This document shows, piece after piece, positions 1 through 7,592 of a stretch of 64,000 nucleotides of DNA. Under the pieces are notes generated by a model that did no database searches, had not been told where the DNA came from, and saw only the letters and a list, made by a program, of their open reading frames with translations. Positions within the stretch are counted from its first letter, which is position 1; every line of letters begins with the position of its first letter. The stretch spans positions 1,302,001 through 1,366,000 of the forward strand of contig NZ_AP025017.1 in assembly GCF_019974135.1 (NCBI RefSeq). The letters are read 5' to 3'. Source of the stretch: Actinomyces capricornis. GTDB lineage: Bacteria > Actinomycetota > Actinomycetes > Actinomycetales > Actinomycetaceae. The translations under genes and the position numbers were made by a program.

Positions 1-680
1 CCCTGGTCATCACCCTCATCTACGCCGGCGGCGTGGCCGTCTTCCAGAACCTCTTCGGCCTGGGCCTGGCCCTGCTGCTGGAGCGCGATACGCGCGTGAA
101 CAAGATCGCCCGGGTCGTGTTCTTCATCCCCGTCATCATGTCCGCCCTGGCCGTGGGCTACGTCTTCCAGGCCCTGCTCAGGCCCGAGGGCGGGCTCAAC
201 CAGGCCCTGGGCCTGCTCATCGGCTCCCCGGTGCGCATCGCCTGGCTGGGCTCGACGACGTGGACCCTCCTGGTGGTCATCCTCATCCACTCCTGGAAGT
301 GGATGGGCATGTCGATGCTGGTCTACCTGGCGGGCCTGAAGACCATCGACTCCCAGGTCCTGGAGGCGGCCCGGCTCGACGGGGCCAGCCCGTGGCAGAC
401 CCTGCTGCACATCCGGATCCCCCTCATCGCACCCGCCGTCACCTTCAATGTGGCCACCGCCCTACTGGGCTCGATGAACTCCTTCGACATCGTCCAGGCC
501 ACCACCGGGGGCGGCCCCGGCGGCTCGACCGAGCTGCTCAACCTCTTCATCTTCCGCACCTTCGGGCAGGGCCTGTACGCCCAGGCCACCACGATGAGCC
601 TGGTGCTCTTCGCAGCAGTGGTGGTCCTGGCCTTCCCGGTCATCGGGATGCTGCGCCGTCGAGAGAGGAGCATCGCATGA
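1..680 (+). CDS. ABC sugar transporter permease, MalF/UgpA type (5' partial)
   Basis: Inner-membrane permease of a carbohydrate ABC importer. The reading frame is open from base 3 and continues upstream of the window, so the N-terminus is missing and about 225 residues are visible. Several hydrophobic segments are present. The cytoplasmic EAA loop, which docks on the ATPase, reads EAARLDGASPWQTL at about bases 367-408. The stop overlaps the start of the next permease (ATGA at 677-680), so the two are translationally coupled and should form a heterodimer. The substrate cannot be told from the permease alone, and the binding-protein gene is presumably upstream. The family call is secure. Confidence 0.93.
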   Translation, partial: LVITLIYAGGVAVFQNLFGLGLALLLERDTRVNKIARVVFFIPVIMSALAVGYVFQALLRPEGGLNQALGLLIGSPVRIAWLGSTTWTLLVVILIHSWKWMGMSMLVYLAGLKTIDSQVLEAARLDGASPWQTLLHIRIPLIAPAVTFNVATALLGSMNSFDIVQATTGGGPGGSTELLNLFIFRTFGQGLYAQATTMSLVLFAAVVVLAFPVIGMLRRRERSIA

Positions 681-1549
681 CCCGCCCCCACGCACCCGCC
701 CGGCAGTCGCAGCGCCCGGCGACGGCGCGCCGCCTCCTGACCACGGTGGTCCAGCCGGCGGTGGTCGTCCTGCTGGCCGCCTCCCTGGTGGGAGTGCCCC
801 TGTGGACCGTCCTGGTCACGGCCGGCAAGTCCCAGGCCGAGGCCCTGTCCCCGGACCTGTCCCTGCCCTCGCGCTGGCAGTTGTGGGACAACCTCTCCGA
901 GGTCGCCGTGCGAGGCGAGATCGGCCCGGCCTTCCTGGGAAGCCTGCTGCTGCTGGTGCCCTCGGTCCTGGCGGTCCTGATCCTGGGGTCGATGGCCGCC
1001 TGGATCCTGGCCCGGCGCTCCAGCAGGGCGGCCGCCGTGGTCTACGCCATCGGCATCTCGGGCATCATCCTGCCGCCCGCGGTGGTCACCCTCGTGCTGC
1101 TGCTGCGCCAGCTGGGCCTGGCCGGAAGCGCAGTGGGCATGGTGTGCACCTACACCGGCATGTACCTGTCCACGGTCATCTTCTTCGTCACCGGCTTCGT
1201 GCGCACCGTCCCGGAGTCCCTGGAGGAGGCGGCCAGGATCGACGGCGCAGGCCCGGTGCGCGTCTTCCTCACGATCATCCTGCCGCTGCTGCGGCCGGTG
1301 CTGGCCACGGCCACGATCCTCATCAGCCTGTACGTGTGGAACGACGTCTTCTACGCCCTGTTCATCGTGGGCGGGCGCCTGGACACCCTGCCCCTCAACC
1401 TGTTCGCGGTGGCCAGCGCAGGAGTGCACCTGAACAACTGGCACCTCATCTTCAGCTATGTGCTGCTCATGAGCCTGCCGCTCATCGTGCTGTTCGCGGT
1501 CTTCCAGCGCAGCATCATCTCGGGCATCACCTCGGGGGCCGTGAAGTAG
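677..1549 (+). CDS. ABC sugar transporter permease, MalG/UgpE type
   Basis: Second permease of the carbohydrate importer, 290 aa. The ATG at 677 was chosen because it overlaps the stop of the upstream permease and follows GAGAGAGGAG. About six membrane segments are visible. The EAA loop is EEAARIDGAGPVRVFL at about bases 1226-1273, and the C-terminus ends in the common ISGITSGAVK type. No ATPase gene follows, and a strong hairpin sits 27 bases after the stop. The operon therefore ends here, and an ATPase shared with other importers may serve it (an inference from actinobacterial MsiK-type systems). Confidence 0.94.
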   Translation: MTRPHAPARQSQRPATARRLLTTVVQPAVVVLLAASLVGVPLWTVLVTAGKSQAEALSPDLSLPSRWQLWDNLSEVAVRGEIGPAFLGSLLLLVPSVLAVLILGSMAAWILARRSSRAAAVVYAIGISGIILPPAVVTLVLLLRQLGLAGSAVGMVCTYTGMYLSTVIFFVTGFVRTVPESLEEAARIDGAGPVRVFLTIILPLLRPVLATATILISLYVWNDVFYALFIVGGRLDTLPLNLFAVASAGVHLNNWHLIFSYVLLMSLPLIVLFAVFQRSIISGITSGAVK

Positions 1550-1575
1550 CCCGGGCGTCCCCCGGCCCAGAGGCC

Positions 1576-1626
1576 AGTGCGGGGCGCGGATGGCGACAAC
1601 CCCTGCTGCCATCCGCGCCCCGCACT
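1576..1626. terminator. Perfect 19-bp stem between convergent operons
   Basis: The arm AGTGCGGGGCGCGGATGGC (1576-1594) is exactly complementary to 1608-1626, with a 13-nt loop. It lies between the plus-strand permease operon and the end of the minus-strand RiPP operon, so it can serve as a bidirectional terminator. There is no U-tract, which is common in high-GC actinobacteria. Confidence 0.8.
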
Positions 1627-1656
1627 CATATCCTGTGCCGCCGGGCCCGTCGCCCC

Positions 1657-2499
1657 CTACCCCTGGAGCAGGTAGCGGGCGCAGACCCCGGCCACGCACT
1701 CCTCGGCGGCGTTGAGGCCCAGCCGGTTGAGGTCCATATGCAGCAGGTCGATGGCCCGCCGCCCCTGCGGCCCCGCCCCGATCCGACTGATCGCGATCGC
1801 GGCGTCCTGGGCCGGCTCGCCCACCGACTCCGCGCAGAGGCGCCAGGCCGCCAGCGACCGGCCGTCATAGCCCAGGACCTGCTGGACCAGGGGGCCCAGC
1901 GCCGCCCCGTCACGCAGCTCCTCGGGCAGGCGCCGACCCCAGGTGCGCAGGTGGAGCGCCAGCAGATCAGCCGGTACCAGCGTGGCCTGGCCGGCCGCCC
2001 GGGCCAGGAGCCGGGCCGCCAGCGCCACCCGGGGCACCGGGCGCGGCACCTCCCAGATCCGATGGGTCAGGCACCACCGGGAGGAGGCGTCGAAATGGCG
2101 CTCGGCGACCTCCACCCCCGCCCCGGCCCCGTACTTGTCGTACTCCGGGCCGTAGACCGCCTGGCTCACCCCCGCCCGGCCGTCCACGGCGCGGGTGAGC
2201 GGATCGGGCACCAGGCGCTCAACCGTGCGCACCGGCGCCGCCCGGGAGGCGGCCTCCAGGGCCCCCAGGCGGGCTGCGATCTCATCGAGGTCATCCGGCG
2301 CCGCCTTGACCCGCAGCCGCACGTGGTGCCCGCGCAGGTCGATGAAGCGCAGGAAGTGCGCGGAGAGGACCGGCCAGTGGGCGCGCACCTCCTCCAGCCA
2401 GCCGGCGACCTGGGGAAGCAGCGCATCAGTGTCATCGCCCCCACCGCAGTAGATGCGCACGAACAGCCAGTCCACCTGCTCTCCCGCATCCGCACTCAT
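1657..2499 (-). CDS. Thiopeptide-type biosynthesis protein (SpaB C-terminal/LanB elimination-domain family)
   Basis: This 280-aa protein resembles the SpaB_C / thiopeptide-type bacteriocin biosynthesis domain. Hallmarks are the N-terminal WLFVRIYCGG, the central LRFIDLRGHHVRLRVK and the C-terminal RRAIDLLHMDLNRLGLN segments. In split LanB systems this domain eliminates glutamate from glutamylated Ser or Thr to give dehydroalanine or dehydrobutyrine. A homologous fold also catalyses the [4+2] pyridine-forming step in thiopeptides, so the exact role is open. The ATG at 2499 overlaps the stop of the large dehydratase (ATGA), which gives tight coupling and supports a split two-subunit dehydratase. 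It is the last gene of the cluster. Confidence 0.88.
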   Translation of the reverse strand: MSADAGEQVDWLFVRIYCGGGDDTDALLPQVAGWLEEVRAHWPVLSAHFLRFIDLRGHHVRLRVKAAPDDLDEIAARLGALEAASRAAPVRTVERLVPDPLTRAVDGRAGVSQAVYGPEYDKYGAGAGVEVAERHFDASSRWCLTHRIWEVPRPVPRVALAARLLARAAGQATLVPADLLALHLRTWGRRLPEELRDGAALGPLVQQVLGYDGRSLAAWRLCAESVGEPAQDAAIAISRIGAGPQGRRAIDLLHMDLNRLGLNAAEECVAGVCARYLLQG

Positions 2500-5180
2500 C
2501 GCCTCGCTCCTTCCCCACCAGGGGCGCCGACCCCCGTCTCCTTGGGCCACTGCATGCCGATGAGGTACTCCACCACCGTGGCCTCACCGCCCGCGGTCAG
2601 GCCCTTGAGGCCCTCCCGGCCGGGCAGCGCCTCCACCAGGGTCAGATGCTCGGCCGCCGGGTCGATCCACCCGCGCAGCGCCAGCAGGGACACCGGTGAG
2701 CACAGGTCCACGTAGCGGGGCTTGTGCTCATCGAAGGTCGCCCCCCGCGAGGGCAGGTGCTGGAGGACGTAGACCTCGGCGGGCAGCCCCCACTGCTCGC
2801 GCAGCCCAGCCACCCCGATGAGGCTGACCGTCGGATCCCGGTCCAGGAGGCGGGTCACCTGCTGAGCGGGCAGGGTCCAGGACTCGCGGCGGGTGACCAG
2901 GCGCCCATGGACGGCGCGCGGCTCGTGCACCACGGCCTGCGGCAGGGGACCGGTGCGCTCGCGGCTGCGGCTGAGCCAATGGTCGGCGAAGGGCGCCAGT
3001 CGCGCCCACGGGTCGCTGAGCAGCGCCAGCCAGGCCAGGTAGCCGCCCAGGCGGTGCTGGGGGATGAGCCCCAGGTAGGCCAGGCCCACCGGCCCCCGCC
3101 CATCGGCCAGGAACAGGGTGCGCGTGCTCGGGTCGTGCACCAGGCGCAGGGACTGCAGGGCCACGGCCTGGGCACTGGGCGGCTCTCCGGGCAGGCCCAG
3201 TGGCGGCAGGACCCCGCAGGAGACGGCCTGACCGGTATGGCACTCCGTGGCGGCCTGCACCTCCAGGACGCGCTCCAGCCCCCAGCAGTGGCGGATGCGC
3301 TGGGCCAGGCGCTGACGGTAGTCCTGGCCCAGCAGGCGGTGGAAGCGGGCCTGGAGAGCGCCGTGACCGCTGGTCAGGGCATTGACCACGGTCAGCTCGT
3401 GGGTGGGCGAGGCAGACCCGGTGCTCACGGGCTGGAGATAGGCCCCCAGGTGGCGGGGGCAGGCACTCAGGCCCCCGGGCATGGCGGCGCGCTCGGGGTT
3501 GGGCCCGGCGGTGTAGTCCCAGGTGGAGGCGCGCAGCATCTGGGCGTCCCCGTCAGGGGCGTGGGCCAGGGCCATGAGGAAGGCCAGGGGGTCCTGGCAT
3601 ACTCCTCCGCTGCCGTAGCGGGCGACGAACCGCTCCACCATGAGGTCGTAGATGCGCGAGCGGGTCACCCACGGGTCGGCCAGGGCGGCCAGGGTGCGCG
3701 CGTCCTGGGCGAAGCGCTCATCGTCAGCGGGCTCATCCCAGGACACCTGGGACTCGCGGTCCTCGTAGAGGAAGCCCGAGGGCTTGGTGCCCAGCTCGCC
3801 GTCGGGGAAGATGCGCTGGGCCAGCCTCCCGGCCCTGGTGAGCAGCTCGGCGCGCTGGGGCCCGGGGGCGTCCTGGACGGCGCGCCCCAGTCCTGAGAGC
3901 CACGCCAGATCCTGACCCCATACCCGGAACTGATCCGGGGAGAGGGTGCCCGCCAGAGCGGTGAAGGGCTCCTCGCCGCGCTGCCAGGGAACGCGGGGCC
4001 GCACGGCGCCCGAGGCGAGCAGGCGGCCCAGCCGCAGCCGCGGGTTGCGGCCCCCCAGGATTCGCATGGCCTCGGCCACGCCCACCGGGGCGGGGTCGAG
4101 CCGCCCGGCGGTCAAGGCCTCATGGCAGGCCAGGACCCACTGGGCCGGCTGGATCTCCTCTCGGCGGAAGTGCATCCCGTTGGCGTAGTCGTGCTCGGCG
4201 ACGGCGGCCAGGGGCAGGTCCTGCCCCTGGCCCGCCTCATGCGGCGCCGCCCGCTGGTCCTGGCGGTCCTGCTCACCGGGCTCCGCCGCCCCGGTCACGC
4301 CACGGGGACTGGGGGCCCGCGTGACCGGGGCGCTCTCCAGCTGCAGGAAGCCGTCCGGATCGATCTGGCGCGCGGTGGCGGCAAGGATGCCGTGGGCCAG
4401 GTGGAGTGCCACGGTGCACAGGCTCCGTCCCTGGGCGGGGCGGGCGGCCTCAGCCACCGTGGTCAGTCCCGAGAAGGGGCTGGTCTTCAAGGCGGTGCGC
4501 GTGGCCAGGGTGTAGAGGCTGCGCAGCATGCGCGGGTCCTCGAGCCGGGGGCCGCGGGCGCTCAGCGCCGCCACCAGAGCCGGTGCGGCCACCGCCAAGG
4601 AGCTCAGGTAGCCGGGCTCGTCCAGGCCGCGGGCCAGGAGGGCGCGGGCGTGGGCGAGGTCGGACTCCACCTGTGCCTCCAGGAGGGCGTGGGCCTCCTG
4701 CCGCGCGCCAACCAGATCGTCCCACTCCGAGAGCATGGCGGCGATGCCCGGGGGCAGCTCCGCCCGCACCTGGGCGCTCACGGCGGCCTGCCTGCCCTGG
4801 TAGACCCGCCTCTTGGCGCTCAGCACGGCCCGGCGCTGGGGCCTGGCCAGGGTGGGGATGGCCTCGTAGAGGGGGTCGAGCAGCCGCTGGCCGGTGCGCT
4901 TGAGATCCTCATCGAGGCGGCGCAGGTGCTCCAGGGCGGCGATCAGGCCCGCCTGGGGCTCGGGCACCGCCCGCGCAGGCAGTCCTCCCATGCGCACGAG
5001 CGTGGGGAAGGCGATGACCACTCCGCTGTGGGCCGCCGCCTGCGAGGGCGAGGGCGCCTCCGCAATGGCGGGGCCGGCCGAGGTGCCCGGGGGCGCCGGG
5101 CGCACGCGGAGCGGCGCGTCCCCGCTCCTTAACGGCGGTGCGGTGCGGGGGTCGGGACCGGGAGGAGCAGGAAGGGTCAT
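2496..5180 (-). CDS. Lantibiotic dehydratase N-terminal domain protein (LanB glutamylation subunit)
   Basis: An 894-aa LanB-type protein that should use glutamyl-tRNA to glutamylate Ser or Thr side chains of the precursor. The family segment RTALKTSPFSGLTTV lies near residues 220-234, and the C-terminus (LTLVEALPGREGL) matches the end of the glutamylation domain. The SpaB_C elimination domain is absent here and is encoded by the next gene, as in goadsporin and thiopeptide clusters. The ATG at 5180 overlaps the stop of the M50 protein gene (ATGA). The first 45 residues are Pro/Ala-rich and an Arg/Gln-rich insert lies near residue 310, so both are probably disordered. Confidence 0.9.
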   Translation of the reverse strand: MTLPAPPGPDPRTAPPLRSGDAPLRVRPAPPGTSAGPAIAEAPSPSQAAAHSGVVIAFPTLVRMGGLPARAVPEPQAGLIAALEHLRRLDEDLKRTGQRLLDPLYEAIPTLARPQRRAVLSAKRRVYQGRQAAVSAQVRAELPPGIAAMLSEWDDLVGARQEAHALLEAQVESDLAHARALLARGLDEPGYLSSLAVAAPALVAALSARGPRLEDPRMLRSLYTLATRTALKTSPFSGLTTVAEAARPAQGRSLCTVALHLAHGILAATARQIDPDGFLQLESAPVTRAPSPRGVTGAAEPGEQDRQDQRAAPHEAGQGQDLPLAAVAEHDYANGMHFRREEIQPAQWVLACHEALTAGRLDPAPVGVAEAMRILGGRNPRLRLGRLLASGAVRPRVPWQRGEEPFTALAGTLSPDQFRVWGQDLAWLSGLGRAVQDAPGPQRAELLTRAGRLAQRIFPDGELGTKPSGFLYEDRESQVSWDEPADDERFAQDARTLAALADPWVTRSRIYDLMVERFVARYGSGGVCQDPLAFLMALAHAPDGDAQMLRASTWDYTAGPNPERAAMPGGLSACPRHLGAYLQPVSTGSASPTHELTVVNALTSGHGALQARFHRLLGQDYRQRLAQRIRHCWGLERVLEVQAATECHTGQAVSCGVLPPLGLPGEPPSAQAVALQSLRLVHDPSTRTLFLADGRGPVGLAYLGLIPQHRLGGYLAWLALLSDPWARLAPFADHWLSRSRERTGPLPQAVVHEPRAVHGRLVTRRESWTLPAQQVTRLLDRDPTVSLIGVAGLREQWGLPAEVYVLQHLPSRGATFDEHKPRYVDLCSPVSLLALRGWIDPAAEHLTLVEALPGREGLKGLTAGGEATVVEYLIGMQWPKETGVGAPGGEGARR

Positions 5181-6340
5181 GCGAACAGGCCTTTCACGGC
5201 GTTGACCAGGATGAGCAGCAGCCACAGGACGCTCAGGCAGGTGAAGGCGATCCCCAGCAGCACGCACAGCAGGCCGTAGGTGAAGTAGCCCCAGCGCGCC
5301 ATCGGCCCCATGACGGCCAGGGCGGGGGGCAGGGGCTCGCGCCGCAGGACACTGCGCAGGACCAGCATGGAGCGGCCGCGCAGATTGACCGATCCGGTCA
5401 GCGCCTCGACGGCGGCCACGCCATCGGACTGGGTCAGGGGGTGGAGGTTGGTGATGAGCATGGTGAGCTGGAAGGCGCACAGGGTCAGGGCCACCTGCCT
5501 GACCGTGCCCGTGGAGGCCGCGGCCACCGCCGCCTCCAGGCCGCACACGACGCCGTCGGAGCAGATGCCCGCCAGGGCGAGCATGGCCCGGCCCCAGCGG
5601 GAGCGCACCTGGTAGGAGTCGGTGCGGTCCACGAAGGCGATGGGCACCACCCAGAACATGATGGCCACGCCCAGGCCGCGCACGGGGGTGCCCAGATAGC
5701 CGGCGACGATGGCGTGCCAGGACTCGTGGCCCAGGATGCTCACCAGCTGGATGAGCACGGCGATCAGGACGACTCCCATGCCGGGGCGCGGCCCACCGGA
5801 CAGGAGCCACAGGCTCATCACCCCGGCGGCGAAACCGGTGGCGGAGGCCAGCAGGAACAGGATGCTCAGCACCCGCACCGGCAGGTGGTGCAGCAGCCTG
5901 ACCACGGGTGCCACCACACGCCGGTAGGAGCGCATGATGATGAAGCGGGGCAGCAGCCAGCCCCCATTCCAGCGCGGGGGCTGGGCGTGGGCGTGCTTGC
6001 CGCGGCGCGGTGGCGCCACGTGGCGCCCCTCGACCGGCTTCTTGACGTAGTCACTGGCCTGGCCGGGGGGCTGGGCGCCCTCCAGGAGACGGTTGGTGCG
6101 CAGGACCTCGACCATGCGGGTGATGCGCTGGGCCCCGGCGTCATCGATGTCCTGGGGGAGCTGGTCGATGATCGTGGGCAGTGAGCGCCGCCCGTCGAAC
6201 TGGCCGACGATGAGCGCGGCCGCCGCCCCGAGGCGGTGGTACTTGCCCGAGTCGGAGTCGAAGAGCATCGGCTGGTTGTCCATGCCGACGATCAGGGACA
6301 CCCCCTGGCGCAGGCGCGGGATCTCACTGGTCGCGGTCAT
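5177..6340 (-). CDS. RRE-like N-domain fused to an M50-type membrane zinc metalloprotease
   Basis: 387 aa. Residues about 1-90 look like a PqqD-type RiPP recognition element. They are followed by a basic linker and about six hydrophobic segments. The zinc motif HESWH lies near residue 205 inside a membrane helix, and NLHPLTQSDG (about 296-305) supplies the third-ligand Asp motif of site-2-protease-like enzymes. The likely role is leader removal, or binding and export-linked processing of the modified peptide; immunity is an alternative. The ATG at 6340 is preferred over upstream in-frame starts because the upstream translation is low-complexity and overlaps the hairpin after the precursor gene. 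It is coupled by overlap to the dehydratase. Confidence 0.82.
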   Translation of the reverse strand: MTATSEIPRLRQGVSLIVGMDNQPMLFDSDSGKYHRLGAAAALIVGQFDGRRSLPTIIDQLPQDIDDAGAQRITRMVEVLRTNRLLEGAQPPGQASDYVKKPVEGRHVAPPRRGKHAHAQPPRWNGGWLLPRFIIMRSYRRVVAPVVRLLHHLPVRVLSILFLLASATGFAAGVMSLWLLSGGPRPGMGVVLIAVLIQLVSILGHESWHAIVAGYLGTPVRGLGVAIMFWVVPIAFVDRTDSYQVRSRWGRAMLALAGICSDGVVCGLEAAVAAASTGTVRQVALTLCAFQLTMLITNLHPLTQSDGVAAVEALTGSVNLRGRSMLVLRSVLRREPLPPALAVMGPMARWGYFTYGLLCVLLGIAFTCLSVLWLLLILVNAVKGLFA

Positions 6341-6443
6341 ATGGGCGTTCGGCTCCCTCGGAATGGCCGTTGTCGGGCCGGTGGCCCGCTGGGGGGCACC
6401 GGCGCCCTCGCAGTCAGGGCCGGTGGCGGAATGGTGGCGGAGC

Positions 6444-6489
6444 GGTGGTGGGCGGGCACCCGGATGGGCTCTGGGCCCCGCCCACCACC
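6444..6489 (-). terminator. Attenuator-like hairpin directly after the precursor gene
   Basis: A 13-bp perfect stem (6444-6456 with 6477-6489, 20-nt loop) lies 24 bases downstream of the precursor stop and before the protease gene. Such a structure would let abundant precursor mRNA end here while some read-through supplies the dehydratase genes. The function is inferred from position and stem strength. Confidence 0.65.
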
Positions 6490-6512
6490 GGGGCGTCGTC
6501 AGCGGGTCGAGA

Positions 6513-6713
6513 TCAACAGGAGGTCGTCGACGCGCAGGCGGCGCAGGCCTCACATGAGGCCGAGGCGGCGCAGGACTCGCACGAGGCGCAGGCCGCGCAG
6601 GACGGGCACGAGGCGCAGGCGGCGCAGAACATGCAGCCCAGGGCGTTGCCCTCCGGCAGTTCCTCGACGCCGAAGTCGCTGTCGGCCAGTGTCAGATCGA
6701 TCGTCTTGCTCAT
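6513..6713 (-). CDS. RiPP precursor peptide with (Cys-x-x)-periodic core
   Basis: 66 aa. The leader is residues 1-26 (MSKTIDLTLADSDFGVEELP then EGNALG) and the core 27-66 starts CMFCAACASC. Core register positions 27, 30, 33 and so on to 66 (14 sites) are Cys, except Ser51 and Thr63. All seven other Ser residues (35, 38, 44, 47, 53, 62, 65) directly precede a register residue. Core composition is 12 Cys, 8 Ser, 2 Thr, 13 Ala, 2 Glu and one each of Met, Phe and Pro. The ATG at 6713 follows a near-perfect ribosome site. The surrounding genes encode cyclodehydratase, dehydrogenase and dehydratase, so most Cys should become thiazoles and several Ser dehydroalanines. The Cys-Xaa-Xaa rhythm recalls heterocycloanthracin precursors of Bacillus, but no LanB-type genes are expected in that system. 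Confidence 0.93.
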   Translation of the reverse strand: MSKTIDLTLADSDFGVEELPEGNALGCMFCAACASCPSCAACASCESCAASASCEACAACASTTSC

Positions 6714-6720
6714 ATGCTGT

Positions 6721-6731
6721 TCACCTCCTTT
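6721..6731 (-). promoter_or_regulatory. Near-perfect ribosome binding site of the precursor gene
   Basis: Read on the minus strand, AAAGGAGGTGA lies 7 nt before the ATG. It pairs along its whole length with the anti-Shine-Dalgarno end of 16S rRNA and is much stronger than neighbouring sites. That fits a peptide made in excess over its enzymes and fixes the start codon. Confidence 0.9.
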
Positions 6732-6881
6732 CCTGGCATGCGTCGCTGGTTGGGAGCGGGACCCGTGGGCCCCGTGGAGGGGTCCGGCCTGGCAGGGCCG
6801 GGCCCCTCGCCCCGCGGGGCGGGGCGGTCCTGGGTGGGCAGCCCGGGCGCCGGGCGCCATCGGGCACGGCGATGGCGGCGC

Positions 6882-7592
6882 TCATGGGGACTGCTCCTGG
6901 GCGGGGTGGGCCACCGTGACGGCGAACATCTGGTGGCGGCTCACGCCGTCGGAATCGAGCAGGTGGCGCACCTCGGAGGAGGCGAAGCCGGCGAAGACCG
7001 TGCCCACCAGGCCGCGGGCCACGGCCCGCAGGTGCACCGAGTAGATGAGGGAGGCGCAGCGCCCCATGGCGTGGCGGTAGCCGTGGGCGCCGCCCCAGGC
7101 CTCGGCGGCCTCCAGGTCGGCTGCCGCTGAGACGATCGCCCCGGCCTGGGCGAACTCCTTCTGCACGGTCATGCCCTCGATCTGCTCGGGGGCGGGCAGG
7201 GGCGCCACCAGGTCGGCGCCCTCGAAGCGCACGCGGTAGATGCCCGGCTCTGCCCCCCGGGGCCGCAGGAGCAGGACGAAGACCTCCAGGTCTCCCACTC
7301 CCTGCCCCTGCCAGGTGCGCTCCTCCTCCACGAGCGCCTCGCGCACGGTGGCCAGCAGCAGGTCCGCCTCCAGGGGCTCGGGGCTGTAGGCGGTGGAGGA
7401 GGAGCGGCGCTCGAGGGTGCCTCGCAGGGTGTGGAGGTAGGGGTTGGAGCGGCCTGCCTCGCGCAGGTCCCGGGCCTGCCGGGCCTCTGGGACCAGGCAG
7501 CGCAGTTCGCGCCGCGGCCGGGCCCGGCCCGCGGCCGGTGGCCGGGAGAAGCCGGTGATGATCTCGCGCAGGGTCTGGTAGTCAGAGCGCAT
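6882..7592 (-). CDS. Nitroreductase-family FMN dehydrogenase (second half of an azoline dehydrogenase)
   Basis: 236 aa of the nitroreductase / SagB-type fold. The signature RRSSSTAYSPEPLEADLL near residues 60-77 matches the FMN-binding start of the family. The C-terminal region (SLIYSVHLRAVARGLVG) corresponds to the dimer helix and flavin site. Such enzymes oxidise azolines to azoles using FMN. The ATG at 7592 overlaps the upstream gene by 11 bases, and the upstream protein carries another SagB-like region at its C-terminus. The two probably form one dehydrogenase. It is the last enzyme gene before the precursor. Confidence 0.8.
   Translation of the reverse strand: MRSDYQTLREIITGFSRPPAAGRARPRRELRCLVPEARQARDLREAGRSNPYLHTLRGTLERRSSSTAYSPEPLEADLLLATVREALVEEERTWQGQGVGDLEVFVLLLRPRGAEPGIYRVRFEGADLVAPLPAPEQIEGMTVQKEFAQAGAIVSAAADLEAAEAWGGAHGYRHAMGRCASLIYSVHLRAVARGLVGTVFAGFASSEVRHLLDSDGVSRHQMFAVTVAHPAQEQSP

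Noticed and set aside
323..1699. Long open frames antisense to the permeases, and many similar ones elsewhere
   Set aside because: Very high G+C keeps alternative frames open. Their translations are Gly/Arg/Pro/Gln-rich, lack ribosome sites and domains, and lie opposite well-supported genes.
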